From Exiguobacterium aestuarii (GTDB lineage: Bacteria; Bacillota; Bacilli; Exiguobacteriales; Exiguobacteriaceae): 64,000 bases of DNA. Below the pieces are notes generated by a model. That model made no database searches, was not told the origin of the DNA, and saw nothing but the letters and a program-made list of their open reading frames with translations. Made by a program: the position numbers and the translations under genes. The stretch is from the NCBI RefSeq assembly GCF_020171655.1, contig NZ_JAIVAC010000002.1, positions 124,001-188,000 on the forward strand. Reading direction: 5' to 3'. Positions 24,685 to 33,671 of this stretch are shown here, piece after piece; within the stretch, counting starts at the first letter, position 1, and each line of letters begins with the position of its first letter.

Positions 24685-25434
24685 TTTGACGTCTACCATT
24701 TCCATCACGTGCTCATGAATGTCATGACCTTTCGTGACGTGAACTTGAACGTTGTATGCACCAGATTCAGTAAAGGTGTACATTCCTTTGTACATCCCAG
24801 CATCTGCTTCCTCTAACTTCACCCACTCATGTTTCTCCGCTCCGTCTTGGAAGATTTCGAGTTGTACGTCTGCCCCCGCTAACATCTCGTCTTCAATCAT
24901 GACATGTACCATGAACGGTTGTTCCTCACCTGCTGTCGCCTCTTTCGGATCGAGCGTAATGTCCGCTCCTGCATGGTGATGGTGGTCACTATCTTCCTCA
25001 GCTTCAGCTGTCGTTTCTGGATGTCCAACCGTCACATTCGTCGTCGGCATCGTATGCATCGAACGCGCTGTCACGTGAACTTGGACCGTATAGACCGCTT
25101 CTTCCGCAAACGTCGTCTCTGCTTCGTAGACACCGTCTTTCGTGAGTGACGCCTTGATCATGTCACTCTCTTCTTTCGCACCATTCTTCCATACTTCGAA
25201 CTTGATCTCATCCGCATCGTCTACGGGTTGACCATCTTGCGTAACTTTTACAGATAAAGGTACTGTTTCTTCTTTTTCTGCCGTCGCAGCAACCGTCAAC
25301 TCTGCCTCTACCGGCTCCATCGACTGTGGAACAGTTGCACTTTCTGCTTCTTTCTCCGTGCCGCAAGCACCGAGTACGAATAGGCCGATGAGTCCAAACA
25401 CGACCCCAAACCGTGTCATCATCTTTTTCATCAT
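24682..25434 (-). CDS. Lipoprotein with two YtkA/FixH-like domains
   Basis: 250 residues. The lipoprotein signal ends LGAC (lipidated Cys near 24). Two similar beta-sandwich domains (about 50-135 and 160-250) each end in (T/N)VQVHVT, followed by Met/His-bearing segments (ARSMHTMPT; KGHDIHEH). They are joined by a His-rich linker (SDHHHHAG). YtkA/FixH relatives are membrane-linked and associated with copper handling or cytochrome oxidase assembly. Metal binding is an inference from the His and Met residues. AAGGAGG fits either of two adjacent ATGs. Confidence 0.82.
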   Translation of the reverse strand: MMKKMMTRFGVVFGLIGLFVLGACGTEKEAESATVPQSMEPVEAELTVAATAEKEETVPLSVKVTQDGQPVDDADEIKFEVWKNGAKEESDMIKASLTKDGVYEAETTFAEEAVYTVQVHVTARSMHTMPTTNVTVGHPETTAEAEEDSDHHHHAGADITLDPKEATAGEEQPFMVHVMIEDEMLAGADVQLEIFQDGAEKHEWVKLEEADAGMYKGMYTFTESGAYNVQVHVTKGHDIHEHVMEMVDVK

Positions 25435-25696
25435 AAATCCTCCTTATAAATCGCTTACATCATTCACACATTGTTCATGATACCATCTCTTTCCAAAAAG
25501 AGTGTGAGCATTCTGTGAGATATCCCACGATACGTTCTCACAAATTTCACACATATAGTTGAATCAGAATTTGTTTCATTCACTTCCGAATATTAGTCCA
25601 TCATTTCTAAAAAGGGGTATATAAAATATATATAAGGCGTACATTTGGAAAGTCTTAACATCAAGAGGATGACATCATGAATGGAGGCGAATTCAG

Positions 25697-26893
25697 ATGA
25701 AACGTAGGGTCATTCGTGGGGCGATGGCATTATTCATCTTATTGGCGATGGTGATCACGCAATCGATCTCCGTCAGTGCCGCCGCTTCAAAATTTATCAC
25801 GAGCGTGAATACGACGAGCAAAGTCGTCGCGTTGACGTTCGATGATGGGGCAGACGGGGCAAACACGAACAAGATTTTAGACATTTTGGCAAAAAACAAC
25901 GTCAAAGCCACTTTCTTTTTAACAGGATCCGGTGCAAACAACCATCCCCAATACATTAAAAACATCGCCGCAAAAGGGCATCAGCTCGGTAATCACTCAT
26001 ACACACACCCAGACTTCACGAAACTAACTGCCACTCAAATGAAATCCGAACTCGACCGCACGGAAGCTTTGATCAAGTCGTTGACCGGAAAAACGACAAA
26101 ACCGATTTTCAGAGCCCCGTTCGGAGCCGTCAATAGTACTGTGTTGAACGGCGTCGGTGCTGCTGGCTATGGTTACACGATTCAATGGAACATCGATACG
26201 ATTGACTGGAAAGGGTTGACCGCGAGCCAAATCAATACGAAAGTACAAACCAATATCAACCCGGGTTCAATCGTCTTGATGCATACAGGTGCGGGTGCAC
26301 CGGGTACTCCACTTGCACTCCCAACGATGATTTTACAACTGAAAGCAAAAGGGTACCAATTCGTCACGGTCTCGCAATTACTCGCCTATCAAAACACGTC
26401 AACGAACAAAACGTATACTGTGAAGTCCGGTGACACGTTGTACAGCATCGCACGGACGTATGGCGTCACCGTATCCGCTTTAGCGGCAGCTAACAATATC
26501 ACCAACTATAGCTTAATCTATGTCGGACAAGTGCTCATCATTCCAGGAACAACCGTCACTCCACCACCTACAACGACTGTGAAATACACCGTGAAGTCGG
26601 GCGACACGCTTTACAAGATTGCGACGATGTACAATACCACCGTCGCGAAAATTGCAGCCGCTAACAATATCACCAACGTCAACTCCATCACTGTCGGTCA
26701 GGTGCTCATCATTCCAGGAACAACCGTCACACCTCCACCTACAACGACCGTGAAATACACCGTAAAGTCGGGCGACACACTGTATAAGATTGCGACGATG
26801 TACAATACGACCGTCGCGAAGATTGCCGCCGCCAATAACATCACGAACGTTAACCTCATCAGTGTCGGGCAAGTGTTGACCATTCCGAAATGA
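25697..26893 (+). CDS. Polysaccharide deacetylase (NodB) with three LysM domains
   Basis: 398 residues. Signal peptide to about 29. The NodB catalytic domain (40-230) carries all five motifs: TFDDG with D49-D50, HSYTHP with H100 and H104, RAPFG with R139, DTIDWKG and IVLMHTG. Three LysM domains follow (about 239-283, 297-340 and 354-397), joined by Pro/Thr linkers that bind peptidoglycan or chitin. It should remove N-acetyl groups from cell-wall glycan strands outside the membrane. The last two LysM units are near-identical at DNA level. GGAGGCGA precedes the ATG. Confidence 0.94.
   Translation: MKRRVIRGAMALFILLAMVITQSISVSAAASKFITSVNTTSKVVALTFDDGADGANTNKILDILAKNNVKATFFLTGSGANNHPQYIKNIAAKGHQLGNHSYTHPDFTKLTATQMKSELDRTEALIKSLTGKTTKPIFRAPFGAVNSTVLNGVGAAGYGYTIQWNIDTIDWKGLTASQINTKVQTNINPGSIVLMHTGAGAPGTPLALPTMILQLKAKGYQFVTVSQLLAYQNTSTNKTYTVKSGDTLYSIARTYGVTVSALAAANNITNYSLIYVGQVLIIPGTTVTPPPTTTVKYTVKSGDTLYKIATMYNTTVAKIAAANNITNVNSITVGQVLIIPGTTVTPPPTTTVKYTVKSGDTLYKIATMYNTTVAKIAAANNITNVNLISVGQVLTIPK
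26581..26890 (+). repeat. 171-bp tandem repeat encoding LysM-linker units
   Basis: Two successive units start at 26581 and 26752. They encode a [17 protein letters not shown] LysM plus a [11 protein letters not shown] linker and are almost identical, while the first LysM upstream has diverged. This indicates a recent in-frame duplication. Confidence 0.85.
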
Positions 26894-26958
26894 GTGAACC
26901 GTGAATCTTTTCCTCTACTTGTGACGTATCGTATGCAAACAGGAAAAGAGGAATCGCT

Positions 26959-27222
26959 ATGACTCGAATCGCAATCCGCGTTAGTATCGCTGCACTCATC
27001 GGACTTGGTGTCTCCATTGCCACATTCTCGATTTTGATTTGGCTCGGTTATGAACAAGCACTCACATCCGGTGAACCAATCCAATTCTTCACTCGTGACA
27101 TTTATCAATTCGAAAACGAGGTCGGGGTCGCCAATCAGAATCAGATGGCCATACTTGGTGCAGGTTTTATGGGAATCGCTATTCTCGTCGGAGAAATTGG
27201 GGCACGCCTCAAACAAAAATAA
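26959..27222 (+). CDS. Hypothetical two-helix membrane protein
   Basis: 87 residues with two transmembrane helices (about 8-28 and 64-80) separated by an acidic, probably extracellular loop (EQALTSGEPIQFFTRDIYQFENEVG). AGGAAAAGAGGAAT precedes the ATG, 65 nt after the deacetylase. An inverted pair CTTTTCCT/AGGAAAAG spans the gap and could pair with that ribosome-binding site. I do not recognise the family. It ends in a strong terminator. Confidence 0.65.
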   Translation: MTRIAIRVSIAALIGLGVSIATFSILIWLGYEQALTSGEPIQFFTRDIYQFENEVGVANQNQMAILGAGFMGIAILVGEIGARLKQK

Positions 27223-27248
27223 CCGCTGCGCGTGCAGCGGTTATTTTT
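27217..27248. terminator. Bidirectional terminator between the two-helix protein and the YtkA-like gene
   Basis: AAATAACCGCTGC (27217-27229) with GCAGCGGTTATTT (27234-27246), a perfect 13-bp stem and loop GCGT, flanked by A and T runs. It overlaps the stop codon at 27220-27222. Confidence 0.92.
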
Positions 27249-27684
27249 AGTGATGATGTCCACCATCGTGATCATGTGACTGAACTGTCGATTGTTCAAT
27301 CTGGTCGATTTGGTCTTGCGGTACATCGCCGACAATCATCCATGCAGTTGGGGTATACACTTTCTGCCCTTCATGCACCATGCCGTTCACTTGATAGATT
27401 CCTTGATCGAGCTTCACGCTCGTTACGAGGTAGCCATCCCTTTCCGTCACTTCGTATGTCTGTGTGTCTTCGGTAGCATAAGGTGTGACTTGAATATGGC
27501 TTTCTGTCACGCGTTCGTCATTCGCTACTTTCATCGCAAGTGTCGTCGATCCGACTTCCACGCGTTCAGGTACTATCAATTGAATGCCAATCGGATCAAT
27601 CGTACGTTCGATCGGTTGAAGTTGACATGCCCCTAACCAGATTGTCGCCATGATGACAGGAAAAACTGCTTTGAATCGTTTCAT
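27247..27684 (-). CDS. YtkA/FixH-like lipoprotein with His-rich tail
   Basis: 145 residues. Lipoprotein signal with LGAC (Cys near residue 20), one YtkA-like beta-sandwich (IQLIVPERVEVGSTTLAMKVANDERV to QGIYQVNGMVHEGQKVYTPTAWMIVG) and a C-terminal SHDHDGGHHH. The start at 27684 has GGAGGTGG upstream and overlaps the PepSY gene stop by 4 bp, so the two are translationally coupled. The His tail suggests copper or another divalent metal. The open frame continues upstream within the PepSY gene but without support. Confidence 0.82.
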   Translation of the reverse strand: MKRFKAVFPVIMATIWLGACQLQPIERTIDPIGIQLIVPERVEVGSTTLAMKVANDERVTESHIQVTPYATEDTQTYEVTERDGYLVTSVKLDQGIYQVNGMVHEGQKVYTPTAWMIVGDVPQDQIDQIEQSTVQSHDHDGGHHH

Positions 27685-29006
27685 GCCGCCACCTCCGCTT
27701 TCAACTTCCGGCGTCCGATCAACCAATCGAATACGAGAACGATAAGGATGCTGATTCCCGCGAGCGGTAATGTCACACCGAGAAGTAAAATCGAGATACC
27801 AACGATTCGTTTGATCCGTTCGTCTTCGAACCGCTTCATCTGTTCGATGGATCCGACTTTTCGTTTGCGCCACATTACGAACGAGCTGATGACCACAAAA
27901 ATGAGACCTATACAAAGCGCGACCCCAATCAATTGATTCAGTAATCCAAACAAGCGACCTTCATGGAAGGCGATGCCGACCGTAATCAGTTTTCCGAGAA
28001 TCCCATAATCCGCATACGTTACAGAACTAAGTGTCTCACCGCTATATTGATCTAAGTTCACCGTTGCTTCTTTGAACGGGTGTCCTGCTGCCGATGTGAC
28101 GGTATAGACGCCTGTTTCGCCTTCTGGAAGCGAGATCGTGTACGGTCGATTGATCGACGTATTGTTCACGACCTGATTCAAGTCAATTGGCAACAGTGTA
28201 CTTGGTGAAGATGCCGGTACAAGATCTGCTTGTGTTGCCCAAGGTACGTCTTCTGCCACATCTTTTGTGGTTACAGTTGATTCCGGTTTAGCGCCAAACG
28301 CATAGGCATACAGCGGTGCTCCCGTATTTGTCGACGAGGAGACCCACTGCAACATCGCTCCCGACACGGAGGACCAGGCAAGACCTGAACTAATGATGAT
28401 GACGAGACCTAGCGATGACCATAAAGCGACGCTACCGTGCATTTGTTTCCACCATTGCCGACCTTTCCCGAGCTTCGGCATGAGCATCCGAACCGGATTT
28501 TTCCCACGTGGCCAGAATAAGAACGTTCCCGTAATGAGAAGAATAATGGCCCATGATGCCGCAAGCTCGACAATCCAGTTCCCGATTTGTCCGCCTAATA
28601 GTGTGCCATGAATCACAACCAACAAATCCATACTACTTTCAGCAGTTCGTGTCCCTAAAACTTCGGCAGTTTCTGGATGAATATATGTATACATCATCTC
28701 ATCATTGTTCATCCAACCGATTCGAGTCGATTCACCTTCATTCGGCAATCGAATCGATGTGATTATCGCATCCGGATATTCTGTCATGAATGATTCCTTT
28801 TGGATTTCTATCGGCTGTTCTTCCGTGAAAGATGCCGTCATCATGTCTTTGTATTGCATCTTCGTGACTTGTGGTTCAAACAAATAAATGCTTCCTGTCA
28901 CAGCCAAGATAATGAAAATCGGTGCAAATATAAGACCTGCATAAAAGTGCCAACGCCAAATCGCTTGATACCAAGCGTTGCGTTTGTTCAATCGTTCCCC
29001 TTGCAT
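27681..29006 (-). CDS. PepSY-associated transmembrane protein
   Basis: 441 residues with four main helices in the PepSY_TM arrangement: an N-terminal IWRWHFYAGLIFAPIFIILAVTGSIYLF helix, an extracellular PepSY-like portion, GPPRG-free WPRGKNPVR near 167, and WKQMHGSVALWSSLGLVIIISSGLAW. The RWHFYAG and MHG His residues are typical of the family, which is related to ferric reductases and heme or copper acquisition proteins. It is coupled with the His-rich YtkA-like lipoprotein gene. A metal reductase or uptake role is probable but unproven. AAGGGGGAAG precedes the ATG. Confidence 0.85.
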   Translation of the reverse strand: MQGERLNKRNAWYQAIWRWHFYAGLIFAPIFIILAVTGSIYLFEPQVTKMQYKDMMTASFTEEQPIEIQKESFMTEYPDAIITSIRLPNEGESTRIGWMNNDEMMYTYIHPETAEVLGTRTAESSMDLLVVIHGTLLGGQIGNWIVELAASWAIILLITGTFLFWPRGKNPVRMLMPKLGKGRQWWKQMHGSVALWSSLGLVIIISSGLAWSSVSGAMLQWVSSSTNTGAPLYAYAFGAKPESTVTTKDVAEDVPWATQADLVPASSPSTLLPIDLNQVVNNTSINRPYTISLPEGETGVYTVTSAAGHPFKEATVNLDQYSGETLSSVTYADYGILGKLITVGIAFHEGRLFGLLNQLIGVALCIGLIFVVISSFVMWRKRKVGSIEQMKRFEDERIKRIVGISILLLGVTLPLAGISILIVLVFDWLIGRRKLKAEVAA

Positions 29007-29184
29007 ACCGCTTCCCCCTTATTTTTTGTGTCCAACTTGTGAACAGATTGAGTATACAAGGAATGGAAACGTTTTATTCTTACTATTTGTGACAACTATT
29101 CGTCGATATAGAGAAGTCAAAATGAACTTTAATTCATCTTTTTTTCACATATTTTAGGACTTACTCCACACATTTTCACATAAA

Positions 29185-29212
29185 CAAAGAGACGCCAACA
29201 AATTGGCGTCTC
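29185..29212 (-). terminator. Terminator of aceA
   Basis: GAGACGCCAA (29189-29198) and TTGGCGTCTC (29203-29212), a perfect 10-bp stem with loop CAAA and a T-rich minus-strand tail, directly after the aceA stop. Confidence 0.8.
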
Positions 29213-29222
29213 CAAAGTGTGA

Positions 29223-30491
29223 TTAATTTGTGAATTGCTCTGCTTCTGTCGAACCGGCGAGTGCAGTCGTTGATGATTGCCCACCTGAAATAACGAGTGA
29301 GACTTCATCGAAGTACCCCGTCCCGACTTCACGCTGATGACGTGTCGCCGTGTAACCATGTACTTCAGCCGCAAATTCTGCTTGTTGTAACTCCGAGTAC
29401 GCAGCCATGCCACGGTCTTTGTATCCGCGTGCGAGCTCGAACATGCCGAAGTTGAGCGCGTGGAATCCAGCGAGTGTGACGAACTGGAACTTGTATCCCA
29501 TTGCGCCGATTTCTTGTTGGAACGTCGCAATCTCTTCGTCTGACAACTTCTTCTTCCAGTTAAACGATGGCGAACAGTTGTAAGCGAGAAGTTTTCCTGG
29601 ATACTTCGCATGAATCGCTTCGGCAAATTGACGTGCCTCTGCCAAATCTGGTTCAGACGTCTCACACCAGACAAGGTCTGCATATGGTGCATAAGCAAGA
29701 CCACGAGCGATGGCTTGCTCGATACCAGCTTCCGTACGATAGAAGCCTTCCGGTGTACGCTCTCCAATGATGAACGGGTGATCGATTGGATCGATGTCGC
29801 TCGTGATCAAGTTCGCCGCATGCGCATCTGTCCGTGCTACGATGATTGTCGGGACACCCATGACGTCTGCCGCGAGCCGAGCCGAAATCAAGTTTTTCAC
29901 AGCCGTCTGGGTTGGGAGTAACACCTTCCCACCGAGGTGACCACATTTCTTCTCAGACGAGAGCTGGTCTTCGAGGTGAACACCGGCAGCACCTGCTTCA
30001 ATCATTGCCTTCGTTAATTCGAATACGTTGAGGACACCACCGAACCCCGCTTCCATATCCGCGACAATCGGTGCGAACCAATGCGTATCGCCTTTTCCTT
30101 CTGCCGTTTGAATTTGATCGGCACGTTGAAGCGCCTGGTTGATTCGTTTGACGACACTCGGAACCGAGTTGGCCGGATATAAACTTTGGTCCGGGTACAT
30201 GTGACCTGACAGGTTAGCGTCTGCCGCTACTTGCCAACCGCTTAAGTAGATGGCTTCGAGTCCTGCCTTCACTTGCTGAATGGCCTGGTTCCCTGTCAAC
30301 GCGCCGAGCGCATGAACGTAGTCACGCTCATGCATCAATTTCCACAGGCGTTCCGCCCCTTTTGTCGCAAGCGTTTGTTCAATCACGATAGACCCTCGTA
30401 ACTTCATGACGTCTTCTACAGAGTATGGACGCTCTACCCCTTCAAATCGTTCTGACTTCCAGCTGTTCACCAATTCTTCGCGTTGTTTCAT
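29223..30491 (-). CDS. aceA: Isocitrate lyase
   Basis: 422 residues, usual length for the bacterial enzyme. The active-site hexapeptide KKCGHL is at 181-186 with catalytic C183. Substrate-binding landmarks WQVAADAN and ANSVPSVV are also present. It splits isocitrate into succinate and glyoxylate, the first step of the glyoxylate shunt used for growth on acetate or fatty acids. Malate synthase lies upstream in the same transcriptional direction. GGAGGG is 7 nt before the ATG. A perfect palindrome TGTTATATAACA lies 44 nt upstream of the start. Confidence 0.97.
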   Translation of the reverse strand: MKQREELVNSWKSERFEGVERPYSVEDVMKLRGSIVIEQTLATKGAERLWKLMHERDYVHALGALTGNQAIQQVKAGLEAIYLSGWQVAADANLSGHMYPDQSLYPANSVPSVVKRINQALQRADQIQTAEGKGDTHWFAPIVADMEAGFGGVLNVFELTKAMIEAGAAGVHLEDQLSSEKKCGHLGGKVLLPTQTAVKNLISARLAADVMGVPTIIVARTDAHAANLITSDIDPIDHPFIIGERTPEGFYRTEAGIEQAIARGLAYAPYADLVWCETSEPDLAEARQFAEAIHAKYPGKLLAYNCSPSFNWKKKLSDEEIATFQQEIGAMGYKFQFVTLAGFHALNFGMFELARGYKDRGMAAYSELQQAEFAAEVHGYTATRHQREVGTGYFDEVSLVISGGQSSTTALAGSTEAEQFTN

Positions 30492-30534
30492 TAATAAACC
30501 CTCCTGTATTATATTAATTTCAATTAATTCAATT

Positions 30535-30546
30535 TGTTATATAACA
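30535..30546. promoter_or_regulatory. Palindromic operator candidate upstream of aceA
   Basis: TGTTATATAACA is a perfect 12-bp inverted repeat in the 75-bp gap before aceA. Two near-copies occur upstream of glcB, the only other glyoxylate-shunt gene here. A TATAAT-like -10 lies about 20 nt downstream in the minus direction. This suggests a shared regulator. Confidence 0.6.
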
Positions 30547-30566
30547 GATAGTGCAAATTAAACACT

Positions 30567-30863
30567 TTAGTCGAGGTAAGCACAGCACTCCAACGCTGCT
30601 TTGAACGTCGAATGCTCCATCCCACAGCAACGGCATACGTTCTCTTCGTCCCGATCTTCCGGTTTGCGGAAGACGACGACTTCATCGATCGGCTCTTTCA
30701 TGATTTGGAGCGAGCCGTCGGCACGGTCCAAGACGAGGCGCATCAAGTCATTGCCATATACGAATGCTGTATTCGCAAGTGATGCTGTCGATTCTCCAGA
30801 TACGATGCGGCGGACGACCCAACGTTCAATCAACTGTTCGCTTTCCATTTTTTTCGTTGTCAT
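30567..30863 (-). CDS. Hypothetical Cys-rich protein in the glyoxylate operon
   Basis: 98 residues, unrecognised. The N-terminal two-thirds is a mixed alpha/beta segment. The C-terminus has a tight cluster C77, C79, C80, H84, C93, C94 that could hold zinc or act as a redox site. The ATG overlaps the glcB stop by 4 bp (ATGA) and has AAAGGAGG inside glcB, so it is translated together with malate synthase. aceA follows 75 nt later. Its position suggests a regulator or helper of the shunt, which is inference. Confidence 0.75.
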   Translation of the reverse strand: MTTKKMESEQLIERWVVRRIVSGESTASLANTAFVYGNDLMRLVLDRADGSLQIMKEPIDEVVVFRKPEDRDEENVCRCCGMEHSTFKAALECCAYLD

Positions 30864-33043
30864 GATGAGGTTCCTCCTTTTAAATTGAACTCCACGGTTT
30901 GTCGCTTCATAAATTCACGGCGGCGGCGATGCAAGATTGGTTCCGTGTACCCGTTCGGCTGTTTCAACCCATGAAACACGAGTTCGTGAGCGGCTTGATA
31001 GGCGATTGACTGATCGACATTCGGTGTCATCGGTCGGTAATTCGGATCTGACTCGTTCTGCTCATCGACGACTTGCGCCATCCGATAAAGTGTGACCTCC
31101 ACTTGATCTGCTGAACAGATGCCGTGATGCAGCCAGTTGGCCACGTGTTGGCTCGAAATCCGGAGTGTCGCTCGGTCTTCCATCAGTCCGATATGGTGAA
31201 TATCCGGTACTTTCGAACAACCTACACCTTGTTCGACCCAACGAACGACGTATCCGAGCAATCCTTGTAAGTTGTTCTCGAGCTCTTCTTTAATTTCGTC
31301 TTGTGAATAGATGCGCGTCGCGAGCGGAATGTCGAGGAGCTGTTGTCGCTCATGTTTCGAATGAGGCTGCTTGATCAATTCTCGCTGTACATCAAAAGCA
31401 TCGAGTTGATGATAGTGCATCGCATGGAGCGTCGCCGCTGTCGGCGAAGGCACCCATGCCGTCGTTGCCCCGGAGCGTACATGCGCAATTTTTTCACGCA
31501 TCATGTCCCGCATCCGATCAGGCATCGCCCACATCCCTTTTCCGATTTGTGCTTGATGATGGAACCCGCTCTCGAGACCAGTTGATACATTCAACCGTTC
31601 ATATGCAGCGAGCCAAGGTGACGTCTTCATTTCTCCCTTTCGACGCATCGGTCCGAGTGTCATCGAGGAATGAATCTCGTCCCCCGTCCGGTCGAGGAAT
31701 CCCGTGTTGATGAAAACGACCCGCTCTTTTACTTGAGCGATACAATTTTTCAAGTTGAGCGACGTTCGTCTCTCTTCATCCATCACGCCGACTTTTAACG
31801 TATGGCGTGGAAGTTCTAACAGATCTTCTACAGCGTCAAACAAGTCATTGGTGAATGCTACTTCTTCAGACCCGTGCATTTTTGGTTTGACGATATAGAT
31901 CGATTCTTCCCGAGAGTTGAGGCGGCGATGTAGATGGCGACTCGCGATCAATGAAGTGAAGATGGCATCAACGATCCCCTCTGGTACCTCACGACCTTCT
32001 GCATCAAGGATCAAGTCCGTCGTCATCAAGTGTCCGACATTTCGAATGAATAAGAGTGCGCGTCCTGGGAGGACAACTTCCGCCCCACCTTTTCCAATCA
32101 AACGCTTATCTTCGTTTAAACGTCGAGAGAGTCGCTCCCCGTTCTTTTGGAACGAGGCTTCAAGCGTCCCATCCATCAAGCCGAGCCAATTACGATACAG
32201 ATGAACTTTGTCTTCCGCACAAACGGCTGCGACCGAGTCTTCACAATCCACGATTGCGGATAGGGCTGATTCGAGCTCGATGTCCATCAGTCCAGCAGGA
32301 TCGACTTTGCCGACCGGATGCTCGCGGTCAAATTGCAGTTCAACGTGTAAGGCATGGTGTCTGAGCATCAACGTCTTCAACTCGTTCGGTTCCCCGGTGT
32401 AACCGACGAAAGAATCATCTGCGAACGATTGCTCGACGTCCCCGATTACCGCATAAGCGACATCATCACGAACGACGTATTGCGTCACTTCCTTGTGCGA
32501 CCCTGACGGTAGCGGGAACGTGTCATCTAGAAACTGTTTCGCCAACCGAATAACTTCATTACCGCGAACGGGATTATATCCTCGTCCCTTTTCCATACCG
32601 TCCGCCTCTTCAATCATATCTGTTCCATAAAGGGCGTCGTAGAGACTTCCCCATCTGGCATTGGCGGCGTTAAGTGCATATCTGGCATTGTCTAACGGTA
32701 CGACGAGTTGCGGTCCCGCTTGATGCGCGATTTCACGATCGACACCCGAAACATCGATGTTAAAATCTTCGACAATCGGTTCGATATAGCCGATTGACGT
32801 TAAAAATGTCTCATATTCGATTGGATCGACTTCTTCTTGGCGACTGTACCACTCCTGTAACAATCGCTCATATGTCATGCGCTGCTCCAGAAGTGTCTGA
32901 TTCACTGGAATGAAACGCTCTAGAAGCGATTCAACGCCTTCCCAAAAAACGTTGATTTCCTGGGGTTCAAGTACGTTTTTATTCACAAATTCAACCAGCT
33001 TTTCATGAACATGATACGTATTTAGTCGTTCATAGTGTTCCAA
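30860..33043 (-). CDS. glcB: Malate synthase G
   Basis: 727 residues, the full length of the G isoform. Recognisable blocks include LDNARYALNAANARWGSLYDALYGTD, SMTLGPMRRKGEMK and GIGKGMWAMPD-type GKGMWAMPDRM. It condenses glyoxylate with acetyl-CoA to give malate. The best start is a TTG at 33043 with AAAGGAGG upstream; no in-frame ATG occurs in the first 50 residues. First gene of the glcB - Cys-rich protein - aceA unit. On the minus strand TTGTCA and TATATT are 18 nt apart as a plausible promoter, overlapped by palindromes. Confidence 0.95.
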   Translation of the reverse strand: MEHYERLNTYHVHEKLVEFVNKNVLEPQEINVFWEGVESLLERFIPVNQTLLEQRMTYERLLQEWYSRQEEVDPIEYETFLTSIGYIEPIVEDFNIDVSGVDREIAHQAGPQLVVPLDNARYALNAANARWGSLYDALYGTDMIEEADGMEKGRGYNPVRGNEVIRLAKQFLDDTFPLPSGSHKEVTQYVVRDDVAYAVIGDVEQSFADDSFVGYTGEPNELKTLMLRHHALHVELQFDREHPVGKVDPAGLMDIELESALSAIVDCEDSVAAVCAEDKVHLYRNWLGLMDGTLEASFQKNGERLSRRLNEDKRLIGKGGAEVVLPGRALLFIRNVGHLMTTDLILDAEGREVPEGIVDAIFTSLIASRHLHRRLNSREESIYIVKPKMHGSEEVAFTNDLFDAVEDLLELPRHTLKVGVMDEERRTSLNLKNCIAQVKERVVFINTGFLDRTGDEIHSSMTLGPMRRKGEMKTSPWLAAYERLNVSTGLESGFHHQAQIGKGMWAMPDRMRDMMREKIAHVRSGATTAWVPSPTAATLHAMHYHQLDAFDVQRELIKQPHSKHERQQLLDIPLATRIYSQDEIKEELENNLQGLLGYVVRWVEQGVGCSKVPDIHHIGLMEDRATLRISSQHVANWLHHGICSADQVEVTLYRMAQVVDEQNESDPNYRPMTPNVDQSIAYQAAHELVFHGLKQPNGYTEPILHRRRREFMKRQTVEFNLKGGTSS

Positions 33044-33067
33044 GCGTTCACATCCTCCTTTAATAGT

Positions 33068-33116
33068 TGTTATATATCAGTTGATTACAATATAGACTAT
33101 TATATAACAGTTTGAC
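33068..33116 (-). promoter_or_regulatory. glcB promoter with two palindromic operator copies
   Basis: TGTTATATATCA (33068-33079) and TATTATATAACA (33098-33109) each nearly match the TGTTATATAACA palindrome of aceA and are exactly 30 bp apart, three helical turns. On the minus strand TTGTCA (33116-33111), an 18-nt spacer and TATATT (33092-33087) form a promoter, with one copy in the spacer and one downstream. Confidence 0.6.
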
Positions 33117-33184
33117 AACCCATTTCTTAAAACTTTTTATTTGAAATCTCGTCAGGATGGGTTTACTATACATTGTGTGACCCA

Positions 33185-33211
33185 TCAATGATTGAGTCAT
33201 CAATGATTTGA
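33185..33211. promoter_or_regulatory. Repeated TCAATGATT(T)GA upstream of marR
   Basis: TCAAT-G-ATTGA (33185-33195) is a perfect inverted repeat, and TCAATGATTTGA (33200-33211) repeats it 15 bp later, just before the ribosome-binding site of the MarR gene. Such paired sites are typical for MarR autoregulation. Confidence 0.45.
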
Positions 33212-33224
33212 GGAGGCGATGTGC

Positions 33225-33671
33225 ATGCGAGATTCCTGCTCGCTCCGTGATCAAATTCTCTATCACATCATCACCGTACAAAAAGAATTGGGGCAATTAT
33301 TCGACTCTGAAATGGACGGGCTCAGCCTGAGTCGCTACGACATTTTAAGCAACCTGTATCACGTCGGTCCATTGCGACAGCGTGAATTGCAACAACGCGT
33401 CGATGTTGACCATGCCGCCATCACCCGACACCTGAAACAATTAGAGACACAAGGACTGATCACGCGGAGACGCTGTGAACAAGACAACCGTGTCATTTAT
33501 GTCGAGTTGACAGACGATGGTCGTGAGCAAATTGCACATTGGACTGAGCAAAAAGAGTGCTTAACGGACCGACTTTTTGTCAACATGAAGGTAGAGGATC
33601 AACAACAGTTACTAGCATCCCTAACGATGTTACAAGATACTATTGACCATGAAAGGAAGACTACAATATGA
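33225..33671 (+). CDS. MarR-family regulator
   Basis: 148 residues with a winged helix-turn-helix (RQRELQQRVDVDHAAITRHLKQLETQGLITRRR, about 53-85). Several cysteines occur (near residues 5, 84 and 113), so a thiol-based sensor of quinones or electrophiles, like MhqR or YodB, is possible. The ATG at 33225 has AGGAGG 8 nt upstream; the ATG at 33219 would be too close. Its stop overlaps the nitroreductase start by 4 bp, and it most likely controls that gene. Confidence 0.9.
   Translation: MRDSCSLRDQILYHIITVQKELGQLFDSEMDGLSLSRYDILSNLYHVGPLRQRELQQRVDVDHAAITRHLKQLETQGLITRRRCEQDNRVIYVELTDDGREQIAHWTEQKECLTDRLFVNMKVEDQQQLLASLTMLQDTIDHERKTTI

Noticed and set aside
27685-27915. Longer start for the His-rich YtkA-like protein
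   Set aside because: The extension would precede a lipoprotein signal peptide and overlaps the PepSY gene; GGAGGTGG marks the ATG at 27684.
29040-29080. cre site upstream of the PepSY gene (GGAAACGTTTTAT)
   Set aside because: Three mismatches to the consensus and no catabolic gene nearby.
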